A stretch of DNA of 64,000 nt from Erpobdella octoculata (GCA_963978895.1 OZ022245.1:22768968-22832967), one strand, 5' to 3'; numbered from the stretch's first letter, positions 1 to 11,576 are shown. Made by a program: numbers and translations. Notes: generated by a model from the sequence alone, not told the origin.

Positions 1-3000
1 CCCATGAACGACGTCTACATGTATGTAAATAATGTGTCCCATGGACTATATGTGGGGCCCAGCTGCAAATTGTTCGTGGCTTCAGTTTGCGGATAACACC
101 ATAATTGTCTCTGACAATACACGAAACGCTCAATCTTTACTGAATTTAAACACAGCCTGGTGTCAGTGGGCGGAAATGAAGATTCGAATAGACAAATGCT
201 GCACTTTCGGAATGAGAAAGCTAACAGGCAACTACGCGCAGTTTCAGCCGAATTTGACTATAAACGAATCGTCAATACCTGCAGTAAAGAAAGACAAACA
301 TTTCAAATATCTCAGAAAAATGTTCAACTTTTCCATGAACAACGCAGAAATAAAATCACTGCCAGAAACCCGACTCATCGCGCTCCTTAGAACTAACTCA
401 GAACTAAAAATCAAACCTCAACACAAAATAAAGATCCTAAGGCTCTACATCTCATCTCAAATGAACTTTGACTTGCGTATAAATGAGGTTTCATATACCT
501 GGATTACCCAGAATCTAGACAATCTGATTTCCAACTCTATTTGTCATTTAAAATTAAAAGACTGCTTTCGTGGATTAGCTGGCACCCACTTATTGCATAG
601 TTCTTTATTCTCCAATGGATACTTATCATATATATAAGGTTTTCATATAACTAAAGTAGTATTCTACGTAAAAATATTCAAACAGATTACTTGTTTTCAG
701 CAGGATATGGATATAGATGCACCTAAATCCAAACTGTTCAAAGGTTTGGAGGTGATAGTTCCTACCTGGGCATTTAATCATGTTACTACTGTCCTTGCTA
801 CTCGATTCTCTGGGTTAGTTAAGATTAGGCCCATGAACGACGTCTACATGTATGTAAATAATGTGTCCCATGGACTATATGTGGGGCCCAGCTGCAAATT
901 GTTCGTGGCTTCAGTTTGCGGATAACACCATAATTGTCTCTGACAATACACGAAACGCTCAATCTTTACTGAATTTAAACACAGCCTGGTGTCAGTGGGC
1001 GGAAATGAAGATTCGAATAGACAAATGCTGCACTTTCGGAATGAGAAAGCTAACAGGCAACTACGCGCAGTTTCAGCCGAATTTGACTATAAACGAATCG
1101 TCAATACCTGCAGTAAAGAAAGACAAACATTTCAAATATCTCAGAAAAATGTTCAACTTTTCCATGAACAACGCAGAAATAAAATCACTGCCAGAAACCC
1201 GACTCATCGCGCTCCTTAGAACTAACTCAGAACTAAAAATCAAACCTCAACACAAAATAAAGATCCTAAGGCTCTACATCTCATCTCAAATGAACTTTGA
1301 CTTGCGTATAAATGAGGTTTCATATACCTGGATTACCCAGAATCTAGACAATCTGATTTCCAACTCTATTTGTCATTTAAAATTAAAAGACTGCTTTCGT
1401 GGATTAGCTGGCACCCACTTATTGCATAGTTCTTTATTCTCCAATGGATACTTATCATATATATAAGGTTTTCATATAACTAAAGTAGTATTCTACGTAA
1501 AAATATTCAAACAGATTACTTGTTTTCAGCAGGATATGGATATAGATGCACCTAAATCCAAACTGTTCAAAGGTTTGGAGGTGATAGTTCCTACCTGGGC
1601 ATATAATCATGTTACTACTGTCCTTGCTACTCGATTCTCTGGGTTAGTTAAGGTTAGGCCCATGAACGACGTCTACATGTATGTAAATAATGTGTCCCAT
1701 GGACTATATGTGGGGCCCAGCTGCAAATTGTTCGTGGCTTCAGTTTGCGGATAACACCATAATTGTCTCTGACAATACACGAAACGCTCAATCTTTACTG
1801 AATTTAAACACAGCCTGGTGTCAGTGGGCGGAAATGAAGATTCGAATAGACAAATGCTGCACTTTCGGAATGAGAAAGCTAACAGGCAACTACGCGCAGT
1901 TTCAGCCGAATTTGACTATAAACGAATCGTCAATACCTGCAGTAAAGAAAGACAAACATTTCAAATATCTCAGAAAAATGTTCAACTTTTCCAAGAACAA
2001 CGCAGAAATAAAATCACTGCCAGAAACCCGACTCATCGCGCTCCTTAGAACTAACTCAGAACTAAAAATCAAACCTCAACACAAAATAAAGATCCTAAGG
2101 CTCTACATCTCATCTCAAATGAACTTTGACTTGCGTATAAATGAGGTTTCATATACCTGGATTACCCAGAATCTAGACAATCTGATTTCCAACTCTATTT
2201 GTCATTTAAAATTAAAAGACTGCTTTCGTGGATTAGCTGGCACCCACTTATTGCATAGTTCTTTATTCTCCAATGGATACTTATCATATATATAAGGTTT
2301 TCATATAACTAAAGTAGTATTCTACGTAAAAATATTCAAACAGATTACTTGTTTTCAGCAGGATATGGATATAGATGCACCTAAATCCAAACTGTTCAAA
2401 GGTTTGGAGGTGATAGTTCCTACCTGGGCATATAATCATGTTACTACTGTCCTTGCTACTCGATTCTCTGGGTTAGTTAAGGTTAGGCCCATGAACGACG
2501 TCTACATGTATGTAAATAATGTGTCCCATGGACTATATGTGGGGCCCAGCTGCAAATTGTTCGTGGCTTCAGTTTGCGGATAACACCATAATTGTCTCTG
2601 ACAATACACGAAACGCTCAATCTTTACTGAATTTAAACACAGCCTGGTGTCAGTGGGCGGAAATGAAGATTCGAATAGACAAATGCTGCACTTTCGGAAT
2701 GAGAAAGCTAACAGGCAACTACGCGCAGTTTCAGCCGAATTTGACTATAAACGAATCGTCAATACCTGCAGTAAAGAAAGACGAACATTTCAAATATCTC
2801 AGAAAAATGTTCAACTTTTCCATGAACAACGCAGAAATAAAATCACTGCCAGAAACCCGACTCATCGCGCTCCTTAGAACTAACTCAGAACTAAAAATCA
2901 AACCTCAACACAAAATAAAGATCCTAAGGCTCTACATCTCATCTCAAATGAACTTTGACTTGCGTATAAATGAGGTTTCATATACCTGGATTACCCAGAA

Positions 3001-6000
3001 TCTAGACAATCTGATTTTCAACTCTATTTGTCATTTAAAATTAAAAGACTGCTTTCGTGGATTAGCTGGCACCCACTTATTGCATAGTTCTTTATTCTCC
3101 AATGGATACTTATCATATATATAAGGTTTTCATATAACTAAAGTAGTATTCTACGTAAAAATATTCAAACAGATTACTTGTTTTCAGCAGGATATGGATA
3201 TAGATGCACCTAAATCCAAACTGTTCAAAGGTTTGGAGGTGATAGTTCCTACCTGGGCATATAATCATGTTACTACTGTCCTTGCTACTCGATTCTCTGG
3301 GTTAGTTAAGGTTAGGCCCATGAACGACGTCTACATGTATGTAAATAATGTGTCCCATGGACTATATGTGGGGCCCAGCTGCAAATTGTTCGTGGCTTCA
3401 GTTTGCGGATAACACCATAATTGTCTCTGACAATACACGAAACGCTCAATCTTTACTGAATTTAAACACAGCCTGGTGTCAGTGGGCGGAAATGAAGATT
3501 CGAATAGACAAATGCTGCACTTTCGGAATGAGAAAGCTAACAGGCAACTACGCGCAGTTTCAGCCGAATTTGACTATAAACGAATCGTCAATACCTGCAG
3601 TAAAGAAAGACAAACATTTCAAATATCTCAGAAAAATGTTCAACTTTTCCAAGAACAACGCAGAAATAAAATCACTGCCAGAAACCCGACTCATCGCGCT
3701 CCTTAGAACTAACTCAGAACTAAAAATCAAACCTCAACACAAAATAAAGATCCTAAGGCTCTACATCTCATCTCAAATGAACTTTGACTTGCGTATAAAT
3801 GAGGTTTCATATACCTGGATTACCCAGAATCTAGACAATCTGATTTCCAACTCTATTTGTCATTTAAAATTAAAAGACTGCTTTCGTGGATTAGCTGGCA
3901 CCCACTTATTGCATAGTTCTTTATTCTCCAATGGATACTTATCATATATATAAGGTTTTCATATAACTAAAGTAGTATTCTACGTAAAAATATTCAAACA
4001 GATTACTTGTTTTCAGCAGGATATGGATATAGATGCACCTAAATCCAAACTGTTCAAAGGTTTGGAGGTGATAGTTCCTACCTGGGCATTTAATCATGTT
4101 ACTACTGTCCTTGCTACTCGATTCTCTGGGTTAGTTAAGATTAGGCCCATGAACGACGTCTACATGTATGTAAATAATGTGTCCCATGGACTATATGTGG
4201 GGCCCAGCTGCAAATTGTTCGTGGCTTCAGTTTGCGGATAACACCATAATTGTCTCTGACAATACACGAAACGCTCAATCTTTACTGAATTTAAACACAG
4301 CCTGGTGTCAGTGGGCGGAAATGAAGATTCGAATAGACAAATGCTGCACTTTCGGAATGAGAAAGCTAACAGGCAACTACGCGCAGTTTCAGCCGAATTT
4401 GACTATAAACGAATCGTCAATACCTGCAGTAAAGAAAGACAAACATTTCAAATATCTCAGAAAAATGTTCAACTTTTCCATGAACAACGCAGAAATAAAA
4501 TCACTGCCAGAAACCCGACTCATCGCGCTCCTTAGAACTAACTCAGAACTAAAAATCAAACCTCAACACAAAATAAAGATCCTAAGGCTCTACATCTCAT
4601 CTCAAATGAACTTTGACTTGCGTATAAATGAGGTTTCATATACCTGGATTACCCAGAATCTAGACAATCTGATTTCCAACTCTATTTGTCATTTAAAATT
4701 AAAAGACTGCTTTCGTGGATTAGCTGGCACCCACTTATTGCATAGTTCTTTATTCTCCAATGGATACTTATCATATATATAAGGTTTTCATATAACTAAA
4801 GTAGTATTCTACGTAAAAATATTCAAACAGATTACTTGTTTTCAGCAGGATATGGATATAGATGCACCTAAATCCAAACTGTTCAAAGGTTTGGAGGTGA
4901 TAGTTCCTACCTGGGCATATAATCATGTTACTACTGTCCTTGCTACTCGATTCTCTGGGTTAGTTAAGGTTAGGCCCATGAACGACGTCTACATGTATGT
5001 AAATAATGTGTCCCATGGACTATATGTGGGGCCCAGCTGCAAATTGTTCGTGGCTTCAGTTTGCGGATAACACCATAATTGTCTCTGACAATACACGAAA
5101 CGCTCAATCTTTACTGAATTTAAACACAGCCTGGTGTCAGTGGGCGGAAATGAAGATTCGAATAGACAAATGCTGCACTTTCGGAATGAGAAAGCTAACA
5201 GGCAACTACGCGCAGTTTCAGCCGAATTTGACTATAAACGAATCGTCAATACCTGCAGTAAAGAAAGACAAACATTTCAAATATCTCAGAAAAATGTTCA
5301 ACTTTTCCAAGAACAACGCAGAAATAAAATCACTGCCAGAAACCCGACTCATCGCGCTCCTTAGAACTAACTCAGAACTAAAAATCAAACCTCAACACAA
5401 AATAAAGATCCTAAGGCTCTACATCTCATCTCAAATGAACTTTGACTTGCGTATAAATGAGGTTTCATATACCTGGATTACCCAGAATCTAGACAATCTG
5501 ATTTCCAACTCTATTTGTCATTTAAAATTAAAAGACTGCTTTCGTGGATTAGCTGGCACCCACTTATTGCATAGTTCTTTATTCTCCAATGGATACTTAT
5601 CATATATATAAGGTTTTCATATAACTAAAGTAGTATTCTACGTAAAAATATTCAAACAGATTACTTGTTTTCAGCAGGATATGGATATAGATGCACCTAA
5701 ATCCAAACTGTTCAAAGGTTTGGAGGTGATAGTTCCTACCTGGGCATTTAATCATGTTACTACTGTCCTTGCTACTCGATTCTCTGGGTTAGTTAAGATT
5801 AGGCCCATGAACGACGTCTACATGTATGTAAATAATGTGTCCCATGGACTATATGTGGGGCCCAGCTGCAAATTGTTCGTGGCTTCAGTTTGCGGATAAC
5901 ACCATAATTGTCTCTGACAATACACGAAACGCTCAATCTTTACTGAATTTAAACACAGCCTGGTGTCAGTGGGCGGAAATGAAGATTCGAATAGACAAAT

Positions 6001-6677
6001 GCTGCACTTTCGGAATGAGAAAGCTAACAGGCAACTACGCGCAGTTTCAGCCGAATTTGACTATAAACGAATCGTCAATACCTGCAGTAAAGAAAGACAA
6101 ACATTTCAAATATCTCAGAAAAATGTTCAACTTTTCCATGAACAACGCAGAAATAAAATCACTGCCAGAAACCCGACTCATCGCGCTCCTTAGAACTAAC
6201 TCAGAACTAAAAATCAAACCTCAACACAAAATAAAGATCCTAAGGCTCTACATCTCATCTCAAATGAACTTTGACTTGCGTATAAATGAGGTTTCATATA
6301 CCTGGATTACCCAGAATCTAGACAATCTGATTTCCAACTCTATTTGTCATTTAAAATTAAAAGACTGCTTTCGTGGATTAGCTGGCACCCACTTATTGCA
6401 TAGTTCTTTATTCTCCAATGGATACTTATCATATATATAAGGTTTTCATATAACTAAAGTAGTATTCTACGTAAAAATATTCAAACAGATAACTTGTTTT
6501 CAGCAGGATATGGATATAGATGCACCTAAATCCAAACTGTTCAAAGGTTTGGAGGTGATAGTTCCTACCTGGGCATATAATCATGTTACTACTGTCCTTG
6601 CTACTCGATTCTCTGGGTTAGTTAAGGTTAGGCCCATGAACGACGTCTACATGTATGTAAATAATGTGTCCCATGGA
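1..6677 (+). repeat. 829-bp tandem satellite array, eight full units plus 45 bases
   Basis: The same 829-base unit repeats head to tail with almost no divergence. Its 201-codon ORF starts at 32, 861, 1690, 2519, 3348, 4177, 5006 and 5835. The unit has three parts. About 500 bases match the R2/HERO-like reverse transcriptase at 12935-13657. About 160 bases are non-coding and end in a pyrimidine tract plus cag, like a splice acceptor. About 170 bases resemble the exon at 6692-6900. The array enters from the left edge, so its true size is unknown. It ends at 6677, where the final partial unit joins a diverged exon copy. Near-identity between units implies recent amplification or homogenisation. 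Confidence 0.95.
32..637 (+). pseudogene. RT fragment ORF inside the satellite unit (201 codons; seven more copies)
   Basis: This ORF is present unbroken in all eight units. Residues about 8-165 correspond to the palm, including the catalytic region, and the thumb side of the RT in the parent-like LINE at 12841-14622. The metal-binding motif reads FADN where the parent has FADD, so the second catalytic aspartate is lost. Three residues just before it are also missing relative to the parent. Everything upstream of this motif, the zinc knuckle and the endonuclease are absent. Homology stops near codon 170 and the last 30 or so codons are unrelated sequence. It cannot be an active polymerase; whether it is translated is unknown. 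Confidence 0.8.
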
Positions 6678-6691
6678 AGAGTTTTCAGCAG

Positions 6692-7205
6692 GATATGGAT
6701 ATAGATGCACCTAAACAAACACAATTCAAAGTTATTGAGGTGATAGTTCCTACATGGGCATTTCAACATGTCACCATGGTCCTTGCTAACCGATTCGCTG
6801 GGTTACTTGGGATTAGGTACATGAACAACCATTACATGTTTGTAAACAATGTGCCCCATGGAAAAGTTGAGTACACGTTTGGTACTACGTTCAGAGCGCT
6901 GTAAGTATTTTTAAATATTAATCTATTATTTTTTTTAATTTTTGTATTTGAGCACCAACATAAGTATTAAACTTAAAGAAAATAAATATATATAATTTTT
7001 ATCTCGCGATCACATGACTTTTTGTTTATTGCTGGCTTGTCGAATTTAATTTAAATTTTTTATATTAAAATACAGTCTTGTTCAAGAAGCCATTGCGAAC
7101 ACAGTGGTCCAAATTGGTGGTCAGGAATGCTTAGTCTCGTCTAGGTTTGTTCCTTTGTGGCCACAAATTCAAAATCCTGAACACTTTCTTAGTCAAAAGA
7201 ATTAA
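6692..7205 (+). CDS. Two-exon gene end of unknown function (exons 6692-6900 and 7076-7205)
   Basis: The first exon follows a ttttcagcag acceptor and ends at a perfect gtaagt donor (6901). The second begins after tacag at 7075 and runs to TAA at 7203-7205. The reading phase is preserved across the 175-base intron, which supports a real spliced gene end. From the methionine at 6695 it gives about 111 residues, with segments such as VIVPTWAFQHV and VNNVPHG. I do not recognise the family. A diverged copy of the first exon is the exon part of every 829-bp satellite unit. A Penelope fragment begins immediately after the stop. It could be a host gene 3' end or part of an uncharacterised transposon. 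Confidence 0.5.
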
Positions 7206-7727
7206 GTGTATTCAATCTAACAATGTTGGAAAAGATGTTAATGACGTTTCTATCCGATATTGCGCCCAGATGCACGATCGATACAAATTGGACGAAGATA
7301 TCATTCTCGCTATAATAAACAACAATGTTGAAGTTACCGATTGCTCTAATTATCGAGTTAAGTTCAACATTTACTACACCAATCGCATAACATGATAATG
7401 CGCAATAAAGTCTCACGACCTCGGTTTTTACAAGAAACCAACGTGGTATACCAGTTTACTTGTCCGTATCCACATGCTAATGTAGAGGCATATATTGGAC
7501 ATACACGGACCACCCTGTCACGACGTCTCACTATGCACACTCAGGGTGGAAGTATTGCCTCACATTTTGCTAGTCAGCATAAAAGTGTGCTTAGTAAGAA
7601 AACACTTCAAGATAACACCAAAATTATCGATCATGATTCCGACGTTCGTCGACTTAAGATTCGTGAAGCACTTCATATAATTCAAAATAAACCAAAAATT
7701 AACATCCAGGAAGATCATTTTGGATGA
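7206..7727 (+). pseudogene. Penelope-like element, 3' fragment with GIY-YIG endonuclease
   Basis: Two overlapping frames (about 7206-7395 and 7392-7727) together encode the linker and GIY-YIG nuclease domain found at the C-terminus of Penelope-like retroelements. Recognisable parts are the segment NVVYQFTCPYPHA, then YIGHTRTTLSRRLTMH with the nuclease core residues, then GGSIASHFASQH. The same motifs appear in the second copy near 11410-11570. A stop and frame change near 7390 break the coding frame. The RT domain is missing, so this is a 5'-truncated dead copy. It begins right after the stop codon of the unknown two-exon gene. Confidence 0.8.
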
Positions 7728-7954
7728 TCGTTACGTCTTTTTGGAAATCGATGTCTCCAAACAAAGAATTTTCAGAGACTTCCCTTATTAGCCCATCCCG
7801 TTGAAAAACTGCAATGTACAGTTAGCAAGCAAGAAACATTTTTGACTGGTGACAGTTCATCTAATGGTGCTGTTGTCGAGATTGCTTCTTTGGAAAATAC
7901 AGCTGTTCCCTGTGAAAGGGTTCGATAAATGAGCAACCTCACACACTATCCCAG

Positions 7955-8473
7955 GTGCCCCAGGAATGTGGTCTGCCGACTTCAAGTCCTTTTGAGGTGC
8001 ATCAAAATCGCCTTCACGATTCTCTTGAGTCTGTTTGGTCCTTAGATGATGCGACTATTATTGCTAATGATATACGATCGTATATCATTACGTATGATGC
8101 GTATGTGGATGGTGGACTGACTGATAAAGGCGTTGATTTTGAGATGGATGGCTGTAATTGTGATCATGGTGATACTGATAATGCTGATACTTGTAATTAT
8201 GGGGAAAACAGTAAAGATGTTTGTGAGTGCAATGGCATTGTCGTTGCTGACATCGTCGGCGGGGAGCAGATGTGCATTGGTATTGGAGAAGGTGATGCTG
8301 ACGTGTGCGATGCTGAGTGTGGTGGTGACACAGCCTTGGATGATGTGGAAGGTGAAGAGAATAGCGATTGTTATGTTGATGCTGAAGATATGTTGTGTGA
8401 TGATGACCGTACAGATTTGTTTGTGCACTTAGATAATGTTGGTCACATTACAATACGCCGAAAAGAGCGATAA
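7955..8473 (+). CDS. Acidic, cysteine-containing ORF of unknown function (172 codons)
   Basis: This open frame lies 230 bases after the Penelope fragment. Its second half is rich in Asp, Glu and Gly and carries about 13 cysteines with no spacing I recognise. The C-terminus is basic (RRKER). The region is dominated by gat/gtt-type codons, and long frames are also open on the opposite strand, so a low-complexity artefact is possible. No promoter or splice site was identified with confidence. It could be a trailing part of the Penelope copy or unrelated. Confidence that it is a real gene is low. Confidence 0.25.
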   Translation: MPQECGLPTSSPFEVHQNRLHDSLESVWSLDDATIIANDIRSYIITYDAYVDGGLTDKGVDFEMDGCNCDHGDTDNADTCNYGENSKDVCECNGIVVADIVGGEQMCIGIGEGDADVCDAECGGDTALDDVEGEENSDCYVDAEDMLCDDDRTDLFVHLDNVGHITIRRKER

Positions 8474-8790
8474 TTTGCTGCGGATTTGATTTTATGCTTT
8501 GACTTTAATGACTAATTGTATAATTTGAATTACATTTTACAAAGTATTTCAACTAATGTAGCTAATCCCTTCTGTCTACCTCTGTCATTACTGATTTGTA
8601 AACATCCGCTTTTATAATATTTACATTTTAACAAGTTTCGAGCCGCTTGCCGAAATCTCAAACCATTAGTAAGTATTTATGTATATATCTACTGGTACTT
8701 ATTTTATTTAAAGTGTATATACCTGACATTTTAGAATTCAAATTGTATTTCTGGTTCTTATATGTTTATTTTATACAATTGATTTTAGGG

Positions 8791-9003
8791 GTTCCGACGA
8801 TGGCAGATGCCGAAACCGGCCGGTCAACTCCAATAATAAATTATGTTCCAGAAAAAATGTTGAGTATATTAGGTTTGAAATGGAGACGTTTGGAAGAGTT
8901 GGCTCAAAAGTTAATTAATAGAAAATGGGCCGTAATATTTAATCGAGCTTGCTTAAATGAAAAACTTGTCCCAAAGTATTGCCTTAATATATATATATGG
9001 ATG
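8791..9003 (+). pseudogene. Possible N-terminal piece of a Penelope-like element
   Basis: The segment beginning GVPTMADAETGR and ending near LNEKLVPKYCL ends in a basic, helical stretch that resembles the region before the RT in Penelope-like ORFs, where a motif like EKxVPK is common. The frame then runs into a non-coding insert (tRNA-like repeat, TA tract, Helitron fragment). The Penelope RT resumes at 10231, so the two may be parts of one interrupted copy. The similarity is short and I cannot test it by alignment. Confidence 0.35.
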
Positions 9004-9038
9004 GCTTACAATCCACCATGAAATAATGCAAATATAAA

Positions 9039-9149
9039 TGTCTCAACTTCAGTTTTTTGGCGGTGGAAGTGGCGCAGATGGTAAGGTAGTTGGCATGATG
9101 CGAGGCGGTGTTGCCGATCCGACAGTCGTGGGTTCGAGTCTGAAGTTGA

Positions 9150-9153
<4 letters not shown>
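9039..9153 (+). repeat. tRNA-like (SINE-type) sequence inside a 14-bp perfect inverted repeat
   Basis: The ends TGTCTCAACTTCAG (9039) and its exact reverse complement (9140-9153) enclose a sequence with Pol III internal promoter boxes. The A-box-like sequence is TGGCGCAGATGG near 9070 and the B box is GGGTTCGAGTC near 9129. The inverted repeat would form an acceptor stem about twice the normal length. It is probably a tRNA-derived SINE or hairpin element rather than a working tRNA, because I cannot fold normal arms. A (TA)n tract follows directly. Confidence 0.55.

Positions 9154-9203
<50 letters not shown>
9152..9203. repeat. (TA)n microsatellite
   Basis: This is a pure TA dinucleotide tract of about 50 bases. 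It directly follows the tRNA-like element and precedes the Helitron fragment. Confidence 0.95.
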
Positions 9204-9205
<2 letters not shown>

Positions 9206-9226
9206 TTTTGTTTTTCCTATGAATTA

Positions 9227-10014
9227 ATGTTCAGAAGGCTCACTCAGGAATGGATCGTTGATTTTTATTTACAAGTCGAAGCGAACAATCTCAACTTCAT
9301 TCGACATAATCAGAAGCGACTGCGTGCCGAGCAGTATCAAGGACTCGCTGATCATGTGGCGAATGTGGCTCAAAATGAACAAATAGCAGCTGGAATATCC
9401 GTGATTCGAGTTTTGAAAGCTCACCTCGAAACATGAGAGAGCGATGTTGTGACGCCATGTCCATATTCGCAAAATGGGGTCCACCTGATTTGTTCATCAC
9501 CATCACCGCTAATCCAAGATGGAAAGAAATTTTAAGCAATTTGAAACCAGGAGAGGACACCACAGATCGTCCTGACTTAGTCGCAAGGGTTTTTAAAATT
9601 AAGCTAGACTCATTGATAAAATACGTCACTTCAAATGGAATTTTCGGAAAAGCAGTCGCATTTGTCTATTCTATTGAGTTTCAGAAAAGAGGGCTGCCGC
9701 ACGCGCATATCTTAGTAACATTGAGAGCCGAAAATAAATTCACAACACCCGAACGAATTGATCAATTCATTTCTGCAGAAATTCCTAGAGTTAATAGTCC
9801 TAGGCTTCGCGAAATAGTGCTAAAATGCTTGATACATGGCCCATGCGGCATCAGATATCCAAACGCACCATGCATGAAGGATGGAAAGTGTTCAAAGCAG
9901 TATCCTAAGGAGTTTAATGAACACACTCAACTCAATGTGAATGGATATCCTTCCTATCGTCGTCGCCGTGATGAGCAAGTAACAGTTAGAGGATCGTTGA
10001 TGGATAATCGTAAC
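9227..10014 (+). pseudogene. Helitron Rep-domain fragment
   Basis: The first frame (9227-9436) carries FIRHNQKRLRAEQYQGLADHV, typical of the helitron-like N domain. The second (9433-10017) carries KWGPPDLFITITANPRW and then the HUH-type nuclease motif GLPHAHIL near its codon 88. A CGIRYPNAPCMKDGKCSKQYPK zinc-binding segment follows. The frame change at about 9430 removes several residues before the DAM segment. The fragment ends near 10014 with no helicase, so it is a truncated relic of an autonomous rolling-circle element. It sits between two Penelope pieces. Confidence 0.85.
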
Positions 10015-10230
10015 TGACACTAAAATTCAACGCACACATCAACGTTGAATGTTCCACTTCTCTGAGATTCGTCAAATCTATAATATAGTAGCCCCCGTCA
10101 CTCACTCACTTACTGATTCTGTCACGCTTACGTAATTAGTCGTATAGCTACTATATTATCGAAGATATTTCTATTAGTATTCAGTAGTTATTAAATACAA
10201 TTTTTTTATCATTGATATATATATATACTA
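10015..10230. other. Non-coding spacer with a 12-bp inverted repeat
   Basis: The sequence ATAATATAGTAG near 10079 reappears inverted near 10146, about 55 bases apart. That could form a hairpin or mark the ends of a small insertion. No coding content was seen. Confidence 0.4.
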
Positions 10231-11576
10231 AATGCTAAAGGTTACAAGTTTCGAAATGTTGTTGATGACTATAATCCAGGATATATTTACGGTAACGTGA
10301 AAATCCACAAGTTTGGACACCCTCCTCGACCCATCATCTCGCAGTGCCCTACACCTGTTCACCAGCTAGCAAAATCCATCAATTCGATTATTTCTCCTTA
10401 TTGCCCCACTCAATTTTCTCTTTCATCATCAGTTGACTTCATCAGCCTTCTTCGTGCCGTGCCTGAACACTCTGGTATCATGGCTTCGCTTGATGTCGAA
10501 AGCTTGTTCACCAGTCTTCCAGTGTCTGACACCATAAACATTATCTTACAATACGTTTATAACCATCCCACTATGGCTCCTCCAGTTTTTGACAAAAATC
10601 TATTAAAGGATATTCTTCTACTTTGCACCACCGAGGTTCCCTTCAGACATCCTAGTGGTCAACTATATATTCAAGTCGACGGTGTGGCGATGGGTTCTCC
10701 TCTCGGTCCCACCTTCTCTGCTTTTTACATCATCCAAAAACCTGTCCTTTATGCAAGATATGTTGATGATATATTCGTGCTCTGCAAGGATGCTCATGAA
10801 TTATCACAACTGAAAGAAGCTTTTGAAAAATCTTCACCCCTTAAGTTCACTTACGAATTACAAAGTGACGAAAATCAACTACCGTTCCTTGACACATTGG
10901 TGTCTAACTCCGAGAAAAATTCTCTATTCAAGTCTATAGCAAGCCAACAAATGGCGGTGAGATGCTCAATGGTCAAGGCTTTTGCCCTCAGAAATATAAA
11001 ATTAGTGTGATTCTGAACTTTTTAACAAGAGCACATCGGATCACGGAAAATGAAAAAGATTTCCATATAGAAGTTGGCAGAATTAAGTCTCTTCTAATAA
11101 ACAATAACATCTCCAATACATTAGTTGATACTGTTATTGATAAGTTTGTCAGTAAAAAATCTGTACGCTCTACAAATCATGTTTATCCATCCGACAATTC
11201 GATTCAACTCTATTACCGTTCTCAGATGCACGACAACTATCATATTGATGAAATGGTACTTCGTAATATTGTCTTTAAGAATGTCCGACTAATGGATCAA
11301 GGTCAAAAACTAAAATTACATATATATTACAAGGATCTAAAATCAAGGGACTTAGTCATCACTAATAACCTTGCCCAAGATAAAACACTTATACGGAGAG
11401 CTAACGTTGTATACAAGTTTTCCTGTCCTCATCACCATCTGGTGCCACAGTTTTACATCGGACATACTCGCACAACACTTGTTAGACGATTAACTATGCA
11501 CGCACAAGGGGGTAACATATACTCACATTTCTTGGAACATCATAAAATTAAACCTTCAAAACGTTTATGTGTGGTT
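10231..11576 (+). pseudogene. Penelope-like element: RT, linker and partial GIY-YIG
   Basis: The RT begins with GYIYGNVKIHKFGHPPRPIIS. It continues through DVESLFTSLP and GVAMGSPLGPTFSAF to the catalytic RYVDDIF near codon 154 of the ORF at 10297, then PFLDTLV. A small in-frame deletion lies between AFYI and IQKP. Near 10960 a frame change leads into the linker (KYKISVILNFLTRAHRI and KSLLINNNISNTLVDTVIDKF). The GIY-YIG start is YIGHTRTTLVRRLTMHAQGG. Coding homology ends at about 11570, where a hAT transposase begins in mid-frame. The copy is therefore interrupted and inactive. Confidence 0.88.

Noticed and set aside
160..390. 76-codon frame nested in each satellite unit
   Set aside because: It is a shadow of the RT-derived frame in another phase; it also exists in the parent LINE at 13060.
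1..6677. A CRISPR-like or phage-like repeat system
   Set aside because: Units are 829 bp, contiguous and without spacers, and the context is an animal genome.
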